In this document: piece after piece, positions 54,701 through 64,000 of the stretch
How positions within the stretch are numbered: position 1 is the stretch's first letter
Layout: each line of letters opens with the position of its first letter
DNA from: Valencia hispanica
Taxonomy: Eukaryota > Chordata > Actinopteri > Cyprinodontiformes > Valenciidae
NCBI GenBank assembly: GCA_963556495.2
Contig: OY747721.1
Span: 8,304,149 to 8,368,148, forward strand
Direction of reading: 5' to 3'
Length of the DNA stretch: 64,000 bases
Notes under the pieces: generated by a model
The model's database searches: none
What the model was told of the DNA's origin: nothing
The model's input: only the letters and a program-made list of their open reading frames with translations
Position numbers and translations under genes: made by a program

Positions 54701-57700
54701 CTTGCTCAGTAGGAGGAATTGCTGAGGGATTGCTGTGGTTGGAGTCTGCATCTAACTGCCAGTCAATGACTCGATGCAATCTGCTGGGATTGCTTAAATA
54801 GGAAACTAGCTAAAACTTTAAACGGATTGGAATGTTAATATTGAAATGAATTTCTTGTAAAGTGACTTGAGACGTGTTGTGAATCTGCTCTATATAAATA
54901 AACTGAATTCAATTGAAACTTGGAGATCTGCATAAAAGTCCTATTAATTTGGGGCTTTTAACTAATTATATTAACAGTTCATTTTTTAGGGGGAGTAAGA
55001 ATACATAAAAAAACAATGTACTTTTGTGAATGCGGCCACATAACTCAACTTACCAAAACTAACTCCTCTCCAGAAAGCCAAAAACGCATATGGTTCATGT
55101 CGACAGCTCTAATTATCAGTCTTCCTTGAAGGTGTTGATTTTTGGAGGAGGGGCTTCTTAATTCAATTCAATTAAAAAATACTTTATTGATCCCAGAGGG
55201 AAATTAAGTGTTGTTTTAGCTCATACTAATTACTTATTTAATGAGTTGTTGTAGATCATGATAGTGCTGGGCAGGAAGGATTTCCTGTACTGGTCTGTGT
55301 TGCAGCGAAACTGAAGAAACCTCTGACTGAAGACACTTTGTTGTTGTAGGATAGTCTCATGAAGGGGATGCTCAGGGTTGTCCATAATGTTTTTGATTTT
55401 ATGAAGAATCCTTCTTTGCATCATCATCTCCAGATGTTCCACAGTCGTCCCCAGAATAGAACCAGCCTTCTTCATCAGGTTGTTGAGCCTTTTTAAATCC
55501 CTGGCTCTTATGCTTCTACCCCAACAGATGATAGCTAAAGAGATTACACTCTCCACAACAGACTTTCAGAAGAGTTGCAGCATCTTGCTGCAAACCTTGA
55601 AGGACCCAAATTTCCTCAAGAAGTACAGTCTGCTCTGTCCCTTCTTGTAGATGGCTTCACTGTTGTGCCTCCAGTCCAGTCTGTTGTCCAGGTGAACTCC
55701 TCAACCACCTCCACTTCTTCTCCCATGATGGAAAAAGTGTTTGACTTATCCCTGTTTCTTCTGAAATCTACAATCATCTCCTTTGTTTTGTTCACATTTA
55801 AGGTAAGACGATTATTTCCACACCATGTCACAAAGCGGTCCACCAGCTCTCTGTATTCAGCTTCTTGTCCACCACTGATACACCCGACGATTGCAGAGTC
55901 ATCTGATAATTTTTGCAGATGACAGGTCTCTGATTTGTACTGGTAGTTTAAGGTGTACAGAGTGAAAAGGAATGATGAGAGTACAATCCCCTATGGTACT
56001 CATGTGCTGTTGACCACCTGCTTAAATGCACTGGAGAAATCAACGAGCATGATCCTCACAGTGCTGCCTGCTTTGTCCAGATGACAGGGGGTGGGATAAA
56101 GTAGGTGGATTATGGCCTCTTCAACTCCAAAGGGATAAGCAAACTGCAGCGGGTCCTGATATGTTATTGTTTGCTAATTCACGAGGGCCAACAGGAGTCT
56201 CTGCAGGACCTTTATGATGTGGGATGTAAGGGCAACAAGTATATAGTCATTGATGACTGATGGGTGATTATTCTTTGGTACTGGAACAAGGCAAAATGTC
56301 TTCCACAACACTGGGACCTTCTCCTGACTCAGGCTAAGGTTGATTAGGTGCTGCAGAATCCCACAGAGCTGCTCTGCACAGGCCTTCAGGACGCTGGGGC
56401 TGACACCACCTGGACCTGCAGCCTCCTTCCGGTTTAGTCTCTTCAGCTGCTTCTTCACCTGACTTCTAGAGACAGACAAGTGGGAGAGGGAGGCAAAGGG
56501 GGTAGCCGCATCTCCTGACTTGGTTGAAGACAAACTTGTGGAAACAGAAGAGTCCATGACTGAGGTGAAGGATAAAACATCCGAGGTGTGACAGGAAAGC
56601 TGTTGTCAGAGGAGAGTGGGGCGTCTGTTTGGCTGGGAACAGGAGAGGAGGATGCTGAGATAGTTCCTGAACTGAACCTGTTGAAGAATGTGTTCAGTTA
56701 ATTGGCTCTGTCCAGAGTTCCATCTATCCAATCATTCCTGTGCCAGGCATTTTGCCACAAAAGAATTCGGGTGCCTGGGTCTGTAGCTTAGCAACAACGA
56801 AACTGAAGACATCACATGTATTGTTGGCAACGGCTGAAGGTGAAATGTAAACAACTGCCAGAATAACACTGGTGTACTCTCTTGGTAAATAATATGGACG
56901 AAATTCCAAGAGTTCAAAATCTGGGCTGCAGAGACAGCATTTCACAGTAACATGTCCTGGATGACACCATCTGTTGTTGACAATAACTGCTACTCTCCGT
57001 TTTTCTGCTCGTCTTCAGATCTCTGCTCGTACAGTCAGGAAGCCTGGCAGAGACGTTGGAGTTGGGGGTATGATCCTGCAGCCACGTCTCAGTGAAACAC
57101 ATAACTCTGCATTCCCGATACTCTGGTTGAGTCCTTCTAAGGGCTTGGAGTTCATCCATCTTGTTAGCCAGTGATCTCACGTTGCCCATTATGATCAATG
57201 GAAGAGATGGTTTGAACTTCCTCCTTTTTGCTCCTGTTCTGCATCCAGACCTCCTCCTTCTCAGCTCATCAGGGATTTGTGGCTTCAGTTGAGGTATTAT
57301 TTCAGCTTTTGCAATGTTAATCAGCTGCTCTCTGCAGTAAACCACATTGTTGTTTCCTCAAGAAAACAGAGGAACCAATGTCCGAAAAAATAAAAATCAG
57401 TATGTAGCCAACAGAGCCACTCCAACATGCAGCTGCCCAGAGCAGTGCAATTAAATAAAAGATTATCCCACATGCGATGGACTGGTGACCTGTCCAGGGT
57501 GTACCCTGCCTCCCCCGCCCGTGACTGCTGGAGATGGGCACCATTCCCCCCGCAACCCTGCATAGGATGGACGGGTACAGAAAATGGATAGATGGATTAT
57601 CCAACATAAATTAATCAGTAGCAATTAATGAGCAACTTAAGTCTATTTCTGTAATAAAAATAGGGTCGATATCGTGAAAGTAAAACATCATGATATCTTT

Positions 57701-59495
57701 TGTTGAGGTTACTGCTATCTCATGAGACTTGCCGGTTGTGGTCAACATGGCTTTGCCTGATGAAGTTGTAATAGAAGATGCTCTAACTACTCTTAAATCA
57801 TTTTTTTGACAGCATTTTGGGTTTCCATTTATAACGATAAATGGTGACATTGACTAATTTTGTACTACAGACTATGCATTATTGAAGCACTGCCTTATGG
57901 TCTGAACAGATTCACAAATCAGAAAAAAGAAATCCATCAGTTTGTTGAGTTTGTGGCAAAATCTAGAAAAAATCCAGAATGAAAGCCATTTTGCAGCATA
58001 AATATGATCTTTGAAGTTTTCTTTAAAGTAATATTAAAATCCTGCCCCATCTCATTCTCATGAACTCAATATTAAGTCTCGTTTTGTGAGTTTTATGTTT
58101 TGTTACACTCTTTATTTAAGATATCAGTCTAAATAAATACAATGCATTATTCATTAGTCCCAAATATCTTCAAAATTTAATGAAGAATTAAATTCTCTTT
58201 AACAGGAATTCTAAATTTTGAATCATTTGTGCTTCCAGTCTAGACAGACCCCTGAGGGAGAGTTTCTGCCCCTGGACCAGTGTGAGCTGGATGTGGGTTT
58301 TGGCACGGGGGCGGACCAGCTTTTCTTGGTGTCACCTCTCACCATCTGCCACGAGATCAACACCAAGAGCCCGTTCTTTGATCTCTCCCAGCGCTCGCTC
58401 ATGAACGAGCAGTTTGAGATCGTAGTTATTCTAGAGGGCATTGTTGAAACCACAGGTGAGAACAAAATCTTACATTCTCATTTCTGTCTCTTTTTGCTGT
58501 AACATTTGGATAACTGCTCCTGGTGCCCAATCTTTTGTTTCATCATCTTTTACCCTGTGGCACAGAACCCATTCTCAGTATTGTGAAATATTGAACAGAA
58601 TGTTTAATTTCATGGTTTTAATTATTCAGTAGCACAAGCTTTTATCCATCATGGCTGTATATTTCATGTCTTTTTATCCCTTCTCCGTCAACCAATTCAC
58701 TACTATTCATTTCGCCTTCCTTTTTAGCTATCTCGACTAATCTACTTTTATTTGTTTCTTTTCTGTAGTTATCTATTTTCTTGTTTACTTTTGAAAACAT
58801 CTTCTCCTTTGTGACTTCTCTTTGTAGGTATGACATGCCAGGCGAGAACATCTTACACTGAAGATGAAGTCCTGTGGGGCCATCGGTTTCTCCCCGTCAT
58901 GTCTCTAGAAGAAGGATTCTTCAGAGTGGACTACTCCCAATTCCACAACACTTTTGAGGTCCCCACGCCTCCCTACAGTGTCAAGGAGCAGGAGGAGAAA
59001 TCATCTCTGACTTCACCAAATTCCATAACCATTGCTCCCACCCTCCCATCTCCTCTGCTGGGTAACAGAGTAGGCCGACGGGAAAGACTCCTCTCGGCTG
59101 ACCACGCAGAGCATCAAGAGGACCAGGCCTCCAGGCTGCCCAGCAAACTCCAGCGGATGAGCTCCACCAAGGAGGAGCACCTGTGGAGGGCGCTGAAGAC
59201 AGGGAGGGCCTTGCCTGGGGGTAAAGCCTCCAGCACAGGAGACCTTTCGCTCAGTATCCAGCGGCTTAGGTCGAGCTCTATCCCAGCTGTGAGGCAAGGA
59301 CAGCCCGAGGAGCATGTCAAGCTCCTGTCCCTTGATCTTGACACTGAGGAAGGAGATCTGGTGAAACACAGACAGGCAGCAGCAATTAGCACCATTGGCG
59401 CTGCAGCATCAGCACCGGTCCAATTCCCCTTGGTGGGGAGTCGGCCAGAGGACAATCTACCCCCAAAACTGCGCAAAATGAACGCTGATCGCTGA
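39096..59495 (+). CDS. kcnj3: G-protein-gated inward rectifier K+ channel 1 (GIRK1/Kir3.1), complete
   Basis: Three coding exons (39096-39764, 58239-58455, 58828-59495) join in phase to 517 codons plus TGA. Human KCNJ3 is 501 residues and, to my knowledge, has the same two splice positions. Kir3.1 forms heteromeric channels with other Kir3 subunits and carries G-beta-gamma-activated K+ current in heart and neurons. The cytosolic N-terminus begins [17 protein letters not shown]1 is at about 70-95 and the selectivity filter TIGYG at 132-136. The GIRK1-specific pore-helix Phe is at 126 and Asp162 in TM2 equals human D173. The C-terminus keeps GIRK1-type [10 protein letters not shown] and LPPKLRKMN motifs. 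Compared with human, a Gly/Gln-rich N-terminal insert is absent and the last two residues are missing. Identity is certain; a or b copy is not. Confidence 0.97.
40100..40560 (-). mobile_element. Tc1/mariner-like relic in kcnj3 intron 1
   Basis: Starts with a CCTTGCAAAACTATTC terminal-type phrase. Near 40470-40540 it contains CTGCAGAGTCACCATGGGCC, a piece of a Tc1 transposase gene read in reverse. No open frame. Confidence 0.55.
40561..41681. other. kcnj3 intron 1, no gene recognised
   Basis: Unique-looking AT-rich intron. A short (AAT)n run and TTTATTTATAAAGGACTTTA at 41399-41433 look like a LINE 3' end read in minus orientation. Confidence 0.35.
41682..41753. repeat. perfect 25-bp hairpin in kcnj3 intron 1
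   Basis: Positions 41682-41706 are the exact reverse complement of 41729-41753, with a 22-nt loop that can add four more pairs (TGTT/AACA). The total of 72 nt is in the size range of miRNA precursors, but a perfect stem is more typical of a recent inverted duplication or short-hairpin element. Confidence 0.85.
41754..43079. other. kcnj3 intron 1, no gene recognised
   Basis: No coding or clear transposon signature. Confidence 0.3.
43080..43700 (+). mobile_element. Tc1/mariner-like relic in kcnj3 intron 1
   Basis: Plus-oriented degraded transposase region. It has phrases such as GCAAACCTACCAAGACAAGG, CTAAACTGAGAGGCCGG, CAGAGAAGCAGCCAAGAA and CTGGTCAGATGAAACGAAAA. The last corresponds to the conserved WSDE-type block. 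Deletions and frameshifts are present. Confidence 0.7.
43714..44224. mobile_element. hAT-type MITE candidate containing (GTT)n
   Basis: The left end TTAGGCCCTGTTTACGCAAC and the right end, read in reverse, TTTGCCCCTTGTTTACACAG form imperfect TIRs about 500 bp apart. A (GTT)9 microsatellite lies at 44011-44038. No coding capacity. Confidence 0.4.
44225..45984. other. kcnj3 intron 1, no gene recognised
   Basis: A phrase at 44578 (AGGCCTAGTTTATAATTCTC) resembles a transposon end, but no partner was found. A CTCF-like word (ACAGCAGGGGGTGCAG) lies at 44705-44720. Confidence 0.3.
45985..46915 (+). mobile_element. Tc1/mariner relic split by a MITE
   Basis: 45985-46317 and 46736-46915 are consecutive parts of a Tc1-type transposase region. 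The first includes AGCCAAGAAGCCCATGGCCA, GAATCTGTTGACAGGACAAC and CACAAATCTGGCCTGGC. The second begins CTGTGAAACGTGGTGGCTTC. They are separated by the element at 46320-46733. Confidence 0.75.
46320..46733. mobile_element. pogo/Tigger-type MITE nested in a Tc1 relic
   Basis: A 414-bp insertion flanked by TA on both sides (46318-46319 and 46734-46735). The ends start CAGTGGACACCG and, in reverse, CAGTGAATCCCCG. The interior shares CGAATAGCTAAAACCATGAA-like, CCAATCAGCGC and GCAAATGCCAGC words with the copy at 53866-54270. No open frame. Confidence 0.72.
46916..48589. other. kcnj3 intron 1, no gene recognised
   Basis: No open frame with protein-like features. Possibly unique intron sequence. Confidence 0.3.
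48590..50000 (-). mobile_element. Tc1/mariner-like relic, reverse orientation
   Basis: 48595-48680 contains GACTTTGACTAGGCCATTGC and 49410-49990 contains several phrases of a degraded Tc1-type element read in reverse (for example CAACATCAGACC and GGCAGATTTCCCTAGA). The middle is less certain and may hold unrelated intron DNA. Frames are broken. Confidence 0.45.
50105..51352 (+). mobile_element. Rex3/RTE-type LINE, 5'-truncated
   Basis: Frameshifted reverse-transcriptase sequence: [56 protein letters not shown] and [13 protein letters not shown] (catalytic FADD). Then come [34 protein letters not shown] and [20 protein letters not shown]. It ends GGAAGAAAATGGATGGATA, the start of the short GATG-type tail characteristic of Rex3. 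The high GC content contrasts with the intron around it. Confidence 0.88.
51353..53865. other. kcnj3 intron 1, microsatellites, no gene recognised
   Basis: (GGAT)n at 52386-52421, (AAAT)n at 53407-53430 and (CTGT)n at 53513-53533. No coding signal. Confidence 0.45.
53866..54270. mobile_element. pogo/Tigger-type MITE, second copy
   Basis: About 405 bp, with GAGTGGATCCCTGG near the left end and GGGAGCCACTG at the right, then TA. The interior matches 46320-46733 (GAATACTTAAGAACCCATCT, CCAATCAGCGCAATGTAAAG, GCAAATGCCAGCCAATAGC). Confidence 0.7.
54440..54917 (+). mobile_element. L2/Maui-like LINE, 3' end
   Basis: 54655-54917 is the reverse complement of the 3' region at 5064-5330 (CTACATGCTTGCTCAGTAGG, GTGACTTGAGACG-like, ending ATTCAATTGAA). 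The first part matches 35510-35580. Non-coding only. Confidence 0.75.
55158..57455 (-). mobile_element. Rex1/CR1-group LINE, longest copy in the window
   Basis: Both ends are present: the 5' end at 57455 (CACTGCTCTGGGCAGC on the minus strand) and the 3' tail at 55170-55210. Remaining coding blocks in order are [20 protein letters not shown] (57340), [20 protein letters not shown] (57180), an endonuclease piece [20 protein letters not shown] (56890), RT N-terminus [20 protein letters not shown] (56400), RT C-terminus [20 protein letters not shown] (55820) and [20 protein letters not shown] (55430). Stops, frameshifts and internal gaps make it inactive. It includes an [13 protein letters not shown] block. 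The family name is approximate. Confidence 0.8.
57476..57600. repeat. dispersed repeat (GACTGGTGACC family) with GATG-like tail
   Basis: GACTGGTGACCTGTCCAGGG, CTGCTGGAGATGGGCACC and an ending AAAATGGATAGATGGATT. It abuts the 5' end of the LINE at 55158-57455. Confidence 0.6.
57601..58238. other. end of kcnj3 intron 1, no other feature
   Basis: Unique-looking intron leading to a pyrimidine-poor acceptor (GTGCTTCCAG). Confidence 0.35.
58239..58455 (+). CDS. kcnj3: kcnj3 coding exon 2: cytoplasmic beta-domain
   Basis: Begins [20 protein letters not shown] after a TTCCAG acceptor and ends [11 protein letters not shown] at ACAG followed by GTGAGA, phase 1. Confidence 0.96.
58828..59495 (+). CDS. 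kcnj3: kcnj3 coding exon 3: rest of cytoplasmic domain and C-terminal tail
   Basis: Begins [20 protein letters not shown] after a TTTGTAG acceptor and contains [15 protein letters not shown]. The tail of about 140 residues diverges from mammals apart from short KLQRMSS/KLRKMN motifs. It stops at TGA 59493-59495. Confidence 0.96.
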
Positions 59496-60716
59496 TAAAA
59501 ACTCTAAAATCTCAAACAGGCTTGAAGGGCATTGCATTGAAACAAAGACTACTGTGACCTAGAATCCCCCCCCCCCCCCCCCCTTGAGTTTTCGTTTTTT
59601 AATGTACTCTTAATGCAATCTCTTTACTAAGCTGGTGATTGCCACAAATAGGACGATGCCAATAAGCCATCCATCCGCTCAAACTGTGACTCAGTTTTGA
59701 TAGATCACCATCTGTGCCCCCCCCCCCACATACTTCTAACACTTGTCTCTGTGTGCTTGTTTTTTTATTTCTACACAGTTACATCACATGTTCTCTTATC
59801 TTCATAACCTGCTGTACTTTTTTCTAATTGAAAAAGCAACAAGGGGATAAATAAATAAGCAGAACTGATTACATTTGAACTGACCATTTGCTAAACCTTT
59901 CCCCAAAACACTGCTTGATCAGGCACAACTTAGCAAAAAAATAAAAAAGAACTGTGATTAAGAATTGAATAAGAATTTTGTTTGTGTAATTTAAGTTTTA
60001 ATTAATAGTGAGTTAGTGTAGTATTTATTTGCAGTTGTTTTATATTATCTGGCTTTTCTTTTTATATTTAACCACTAGAGTTAGCCTAACTCAGGATTGT
60101 AGCCATTACTGGTTGTACTCATAATTATTTATGAGCTACACCGTCAGAGAAGACCAGGAGAAACCAAAACTTTATTGCTCAAATTTTTGTTTTAATCACA
60201 AACTAGGGATGAACCGGACTCAATATGATTTATCAGTTTAGTCTTTTCTACTAATTTGCCTGTATAAAGGGCTAACATCTAAACGTCTAAGTCCACGTCT
60301 AAACCTATGCTTGCTGGTGTTACCTTACAAAATCTTGCATTATGCAGAAGTTTTAGCATTTACAGCCATACTTCAGAAAATGAGTTTAACTACTGCTTAA
60401 AACACTGTCTCTCATGTCTTGATCCCAACCTTGCAACTGAAAACAATCGCACATAGCCAACATACGCTAGTGATGATAACATTAGTATAATTAGCTGGCT
60501 AGCATACAAATGGGTACTAATGGCTTACCATTTGTTTCAAGACATTTTGTGTCATACTGGGACTTCTTCTGTTTTCTCACTATGAAAATTACACCCTGGG
60601 TGGATAGCATTTAGTGGTTATGACATGCCATGAAACTCACAGCTCTCGAATCCATACTGGGACTCAATGTGTAATTAGATGAAACCACTCTGAGAACACA
60701 AATCATAAAATATCAA
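59496..60716 (+). other. kcnj3: kcnj3 3' flank / probable 3' UTR
   Basis: Begins after the stop codon and holds homopolymer C-runs at 59566-59583 and 59718-59727. No single polyadenylation signal can be chosen; AATAAA-like words occur at about 59848 and 61744. Confidence 0.35.
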
Positions 60717-60724
60717 TATAGGGT

Positions 60725-60947
60725 AGGGGTCTCCAAATCCAGTCCTCAAGGGCCGGTGCCCTACCAGTTTTACCTGTGTCTCTGCTTTGACACAGCTTAT
60801 TCAAATTGTCCAACTTCCTCCTCAGCATCTCAAAGTTCTGGAGAGGCCTGCTAACGAGCCATCATTAGATCCTGGTGAGTTGAACAAGGGAAAGAACTAA
60901 AACCTGCAGGATAATGGTCCTGGAGGCCTGGATCTGGAGACCCCTGA
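60725..60947. mobile_element. hAT-type MITE with 8-bp target duplication
   Basis: The ends AGGGGTCTCCAAATCCAG and, in reverse, AGGGGTCTCCAGATCCAG form TIRs of about 30 bp. They are flanked by TATAGGGT (60717-60724) and TGTAGGGT (60948-60955), 7 of 8 bases identical. The 223-bp interior is non-coding. Confidence 0.72.
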
Positions 60948-60955
60948 TGTAGGGT

Positions 60956-62089
60956 ATTGCATTTCTTCAGAATAGGGGGAAAAATCTGCTTTCAAATCTG
61001 TTGCCATAACAGACTGGTGCTAGATTGAGTGAGGTATGACATGAGTGACTCATTTTTAAGTTGTTAACTAAAACAGATTACACGGTACCTTTATTAATGA
61101 TGTATATCATTTATACTTGGAACTTTGATCTTCTGAGCTCCAGGTTGGAAAAAGCAACTGGAATACCCAATGAACTGGAAATTGTGATTTGGAAAATTTG
61201 AGGTCCCTGAGCTACCTGGAGTTCAAAATAAAAATGGCTGCCGCATACAAAAAATGTAGTGAATTTTGCAGGAATAAACAGTTTGATTTCTGTTGCTTGT
61301 ATCTCCTTAATCAAGTGGCATTCATAGGCATGTACAATCTTTAATTGTAAACATGTTTTTATTTAGAATTAGAATGCATAAGATGTAAAATGGAGAGGAA
61401 TACAATATTATTGTTTTGTCTTGCTAATAGTCGTTAGCCTTATCTCTATTTACATCAATTAGCAAATCTTGTCGGTTTTGTTATTTGCAACTAGAAGACC
61501 CTCAACTCAGGTGTGGTCTCTTTCCAAGATCCAACTTCGCAGGAAAACAAAACAGCAGTATAGGTGTATTTTGACCTAGCTTTGTTAATGTTTTTTAAAT
61601 TAAGACTTTCATATTTTAAAATCATATAGCCCTCATAAGACACCATGACATGTTTTGTTTAGTAATGTATTTGAAATACAGCTGAAAGCTTAAATACTTT
61701 GATTGTTTGTTTTTTTATGTGTAGCTTGAATCCTGTTCCTATCAATAAACTTAGGTGGTTTCAAGGCTCTTTCACTGCTAGTTAAGTAAAAAAAGATTTT
61801 GTCTTTGATCTTTTTAAACTTTGGAACTATTTTCTACATTTCTACAAACTATTGAGTCATGTTTTTTGAGATATGTTCGGTTAACTTGTCAACACTAAAG
61901 CATGTGAAACAAATGGGGGAGCAGGATTTAACATGTGATCAGTCATTTTGGGTTGGTTCAAAATTCACTGATAATATATCAGGTCATGTCATGCTGATTC
62001 ACTCGATGTATTTAGTACTTTTCCACATGTTATTATTTTAAATCTTGATTTAAGTTGCTTGAATAACTTTAAATTCTTGGAGCAGTACG
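60956..62089. other. no gene recognised
   Basis: AT-rich DNA. AATAAA at 61744-61749 is a candidate distal kcnj3 polyadenylation signal only. Confidence 0.3.
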
Positions 62090-63960
62090 CCATCCTGTAA
62101 ACATGGTAGAATACATTGGGGGCAATCAGTATCTGATCCTTTGCTGAATTTCAAAGTTTGCTGAATTTCAAATAAAAGCATGGTCTCTACATTTTTGGTA
62201 GTCTCATTTTAATGAAGAGAAACAGAATATCAATGAAAAAAAATGAGAAAAAAATTGTAATAAAGGGACATAAATACCAGATCCCATACAACCCAACCAG
62301 AATATTGGTCCCCCAGATTATTTATGTCTTCATATTGCATCCAAATGAATCAATATAACATTTACAGATGCTTTTGAGCATAACTTGATATGTGCATGAA
62401 GGACACCAACCTCTCCATCACCATAGGCAGACCAAAAGGCATCAGCGACAAGATACTGGACCTGCACAAGACTGGAATGAGCTCAGAGAACATCAGTTAG
62501 AATCTTAGCAAAAAGATGACAGCTATTGAAGTGATTATTGGGAAATGGAAGAAATGTAAAATTAACATCAGTCGTCCTCTGTTTGCTCTCCAAGCAAGAT
62601 GTTGGCTTATGGGGTGAGGATGAGCTTGAGAAAGTTGAAGGATCAGCCACAACTAAATAAGAGGAGCTTGTTAATGATTTAGAGGCAGATGGGGCAACAG
62701 TCACAAATGGTCCTTTTGCATGACTTACTCAGCACAGCATGACCCTGCTCTACTCAACTGTAAACTATTTGGGTCATTTTCCATTACAATTGAGTACCAG
62801 CTCTATGTGGGTGGGGTAGTCATAGCAGGGCAGCCCTTGAGTCCGAAAAGAAAAATTACGTGATCTATGCAGCACAATGCAACACAACAAGCACAAAAAT
62901 GTCTGCACCTTGTCCTTGGACCACAGCATCGTTTTCAGTATTGCTGTTTTCCTTAAAGATCCTAATAGTCGCTGTTGTGAGTTTTTACAAATGGTGGAAA
63001 AGATTCTTGCAAGTGAGTTGCTCTTGTGACACAAACAACTGCACTCGTTGCCGATCAGTGACCAACAGTCCTCTGACTTTGTGTTTTCAGCCGTACTCAG
63101 CATACTTGGAATCCCAGTGAAGTAAGCACTTAAAAAGGGGCTGGTACCATGTAATCCTTACTAGTGGAAACCCCAGCTTAGTGAATATAGCCAGATCAAG
63201 CAGCACTGAGTAGGTACTAATGGAAAAGGGCCATAAGAACACTGTTGGTAGCATACTACGCCATAATAAATTTAAATTTTTCAACCCACTCCTTTAGAAA
63301 AGACATGTACAATACAAGCCCATCTTCGTTGTAGGTTTCTTAAAACCTCTAAATGATTGAAAGAAGTCTTAGTGAGATATAGAAGCAAAAATGTTTTGTT
63401 GTATCAACTCATGTTTGGATGAAGATAATTGCTAAGTATGACCTTAAGGCCGGTATCTCCATTGCCAAGCACAGTGGTGGAAATATTAGGCTTTGGGATT
63501 TTTTTTCTGTAAGGGGTACAGAGAGACCTCACCTCATTGAGGGACCAATGAACGGGGTTATTTGATGTAAAATCTAGAATGAGAATTTTAAAAATGTCTC
63601 ATGGATGAGTCTTCCAGTATGAGTACACCTTTCATGGTCAAAGAAGGCATTAAGGCCATGGAGTGGCCAAGTAAGACTCAAGACCTTGTTCCTAAAGAAA
63701 ATTTGTAGGGCAATCTGATGTGTCTAGTTACGGATCAGCAGCCAAAGAAACCTAAAGGATTTAGAGAGTTTCTGTAAAGTGGAGCGGGTCAAAATCCCTC
63801 CTGTGATGTGTAAAAACCTTTTTACCAGTTACAGAAAATATCTTAGTGCTGTGCCTGCAGCTTGCCAGTAAAGGTTTCTCCACTAAGCTCTAAGTCATGC
63901 TTTGATGGGTGGTCAAATGCTTGTTTTACTCAATGAAATGCAAACATATTTTAATGCGAT
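62090..63960 (+). mobile_element. Tc1/mariner relic interrupted by a MITE
   Basis: The left end (62110-62240, with GGGGGCAATCAGTATCTGAT) and the right end (63915-63960) are terminal-type regions. 62390-62700 and 63450-63890 carry the first and second halves of a degraded transposase gene. The second contains TTAAGGCCATGGAGTGGCCA, AAAATCCCTCCTGTGATGTG and AAAGGTTTCTCCACTAAGC. They are separated by 62771-63235. Confidence 0.7.
62771..63235. mobile_element. MITE nested in the Tc1 relic
   Basis: The left end GGGTCATTTTCCATTACAAT and the right end, read in reverse, TGGCCCTTTTCCATTAGTAC form imperfect TIRs about 465 bp apart. The interior has no useful open frame. The superfamily was not assigned. 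Confidence 0.55.
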
Positions 63961-64000
63961 TTTTAAAATATTACTTATGCAAGTAAACCAATAGGGGATC

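Overview
The window looks like genomic DNA of a ray-finned (teleost) fish. Genes are split by GT/AG introns, the background is AT-rich, and most intergenic and intronic DNA consists of fish-type repeats: L2/Maui-like and Rex3/RTE-like LINEs, a Rex1/CR1-group LINE, Tc1/mariner relics, pogo/Tigger-type and hAT-type MITEs, a tRNA-derived SINE and long microsatellites. I cannot name the species.

Three protein-coding genes can be supported. (1) At the left edge, on the minus strand, five exons (117-2996) with fully compatible splice phases encode a signal peptide, a Ser/Thr-rich mucin segment, a six-cysteine EGF module and the start of a SEA-like domain. This is a transmembrane-mucin gene of MUC13 type, and its 3' part lies beyond position 1. 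(2) A complete znf281-type C2H2 zinc-finger repressor gene lies on the minus strand (coding 25685-31098, six coding exons, 834 aa). It has a long 3' UTR down to about 23225 and a likely 5' non-coding exon and promoter near 34190-34400. (3) A complete kcnj3 (GIRK1/Kir3.1) gene lies on the plus strand (39096-59495, three coding exons, 517 aa). Its 18.5-kb first intron is packed with transposon relics. znf281 and kcnj3 are arranged head to head across about 4.7 kb.

Layout: 1-3000 mucin gene; 3000-12400 repeats (SINE, MITE, two L2 LINEs each inserted in a copy of the same older repeat, one Rex1-like LINE); 12400-19400 two copies of an unclassified retroposon-like repeat, the second carrying a 2.2-kb strand-asymmetric GC-rich segment, with a Tc1 relic between them; 19400-23200 LINE and Tc1 debris; 23225-34400 znf281; 34900-36300 LINE fragments; 39096-59495 kcnj3, with Tc1, pogo-MITE, Rex3, L2 and Rex1-like insertions in intron 1; 59500-64000 3' flank with a hAT-type MITE and a Tc1 relic containing another MITE.

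I see no novel multi-gene system. The observations most worth checking are the reconstructed mucin gene beside znf281, the multi-intron znf281, a possible second znf281 promoter, a perfect 25-bp hairpin in kcnj3 intron 1, the GC-rich repeat family, and Rex1-like LINE copies that keep both ends but lack the middle.
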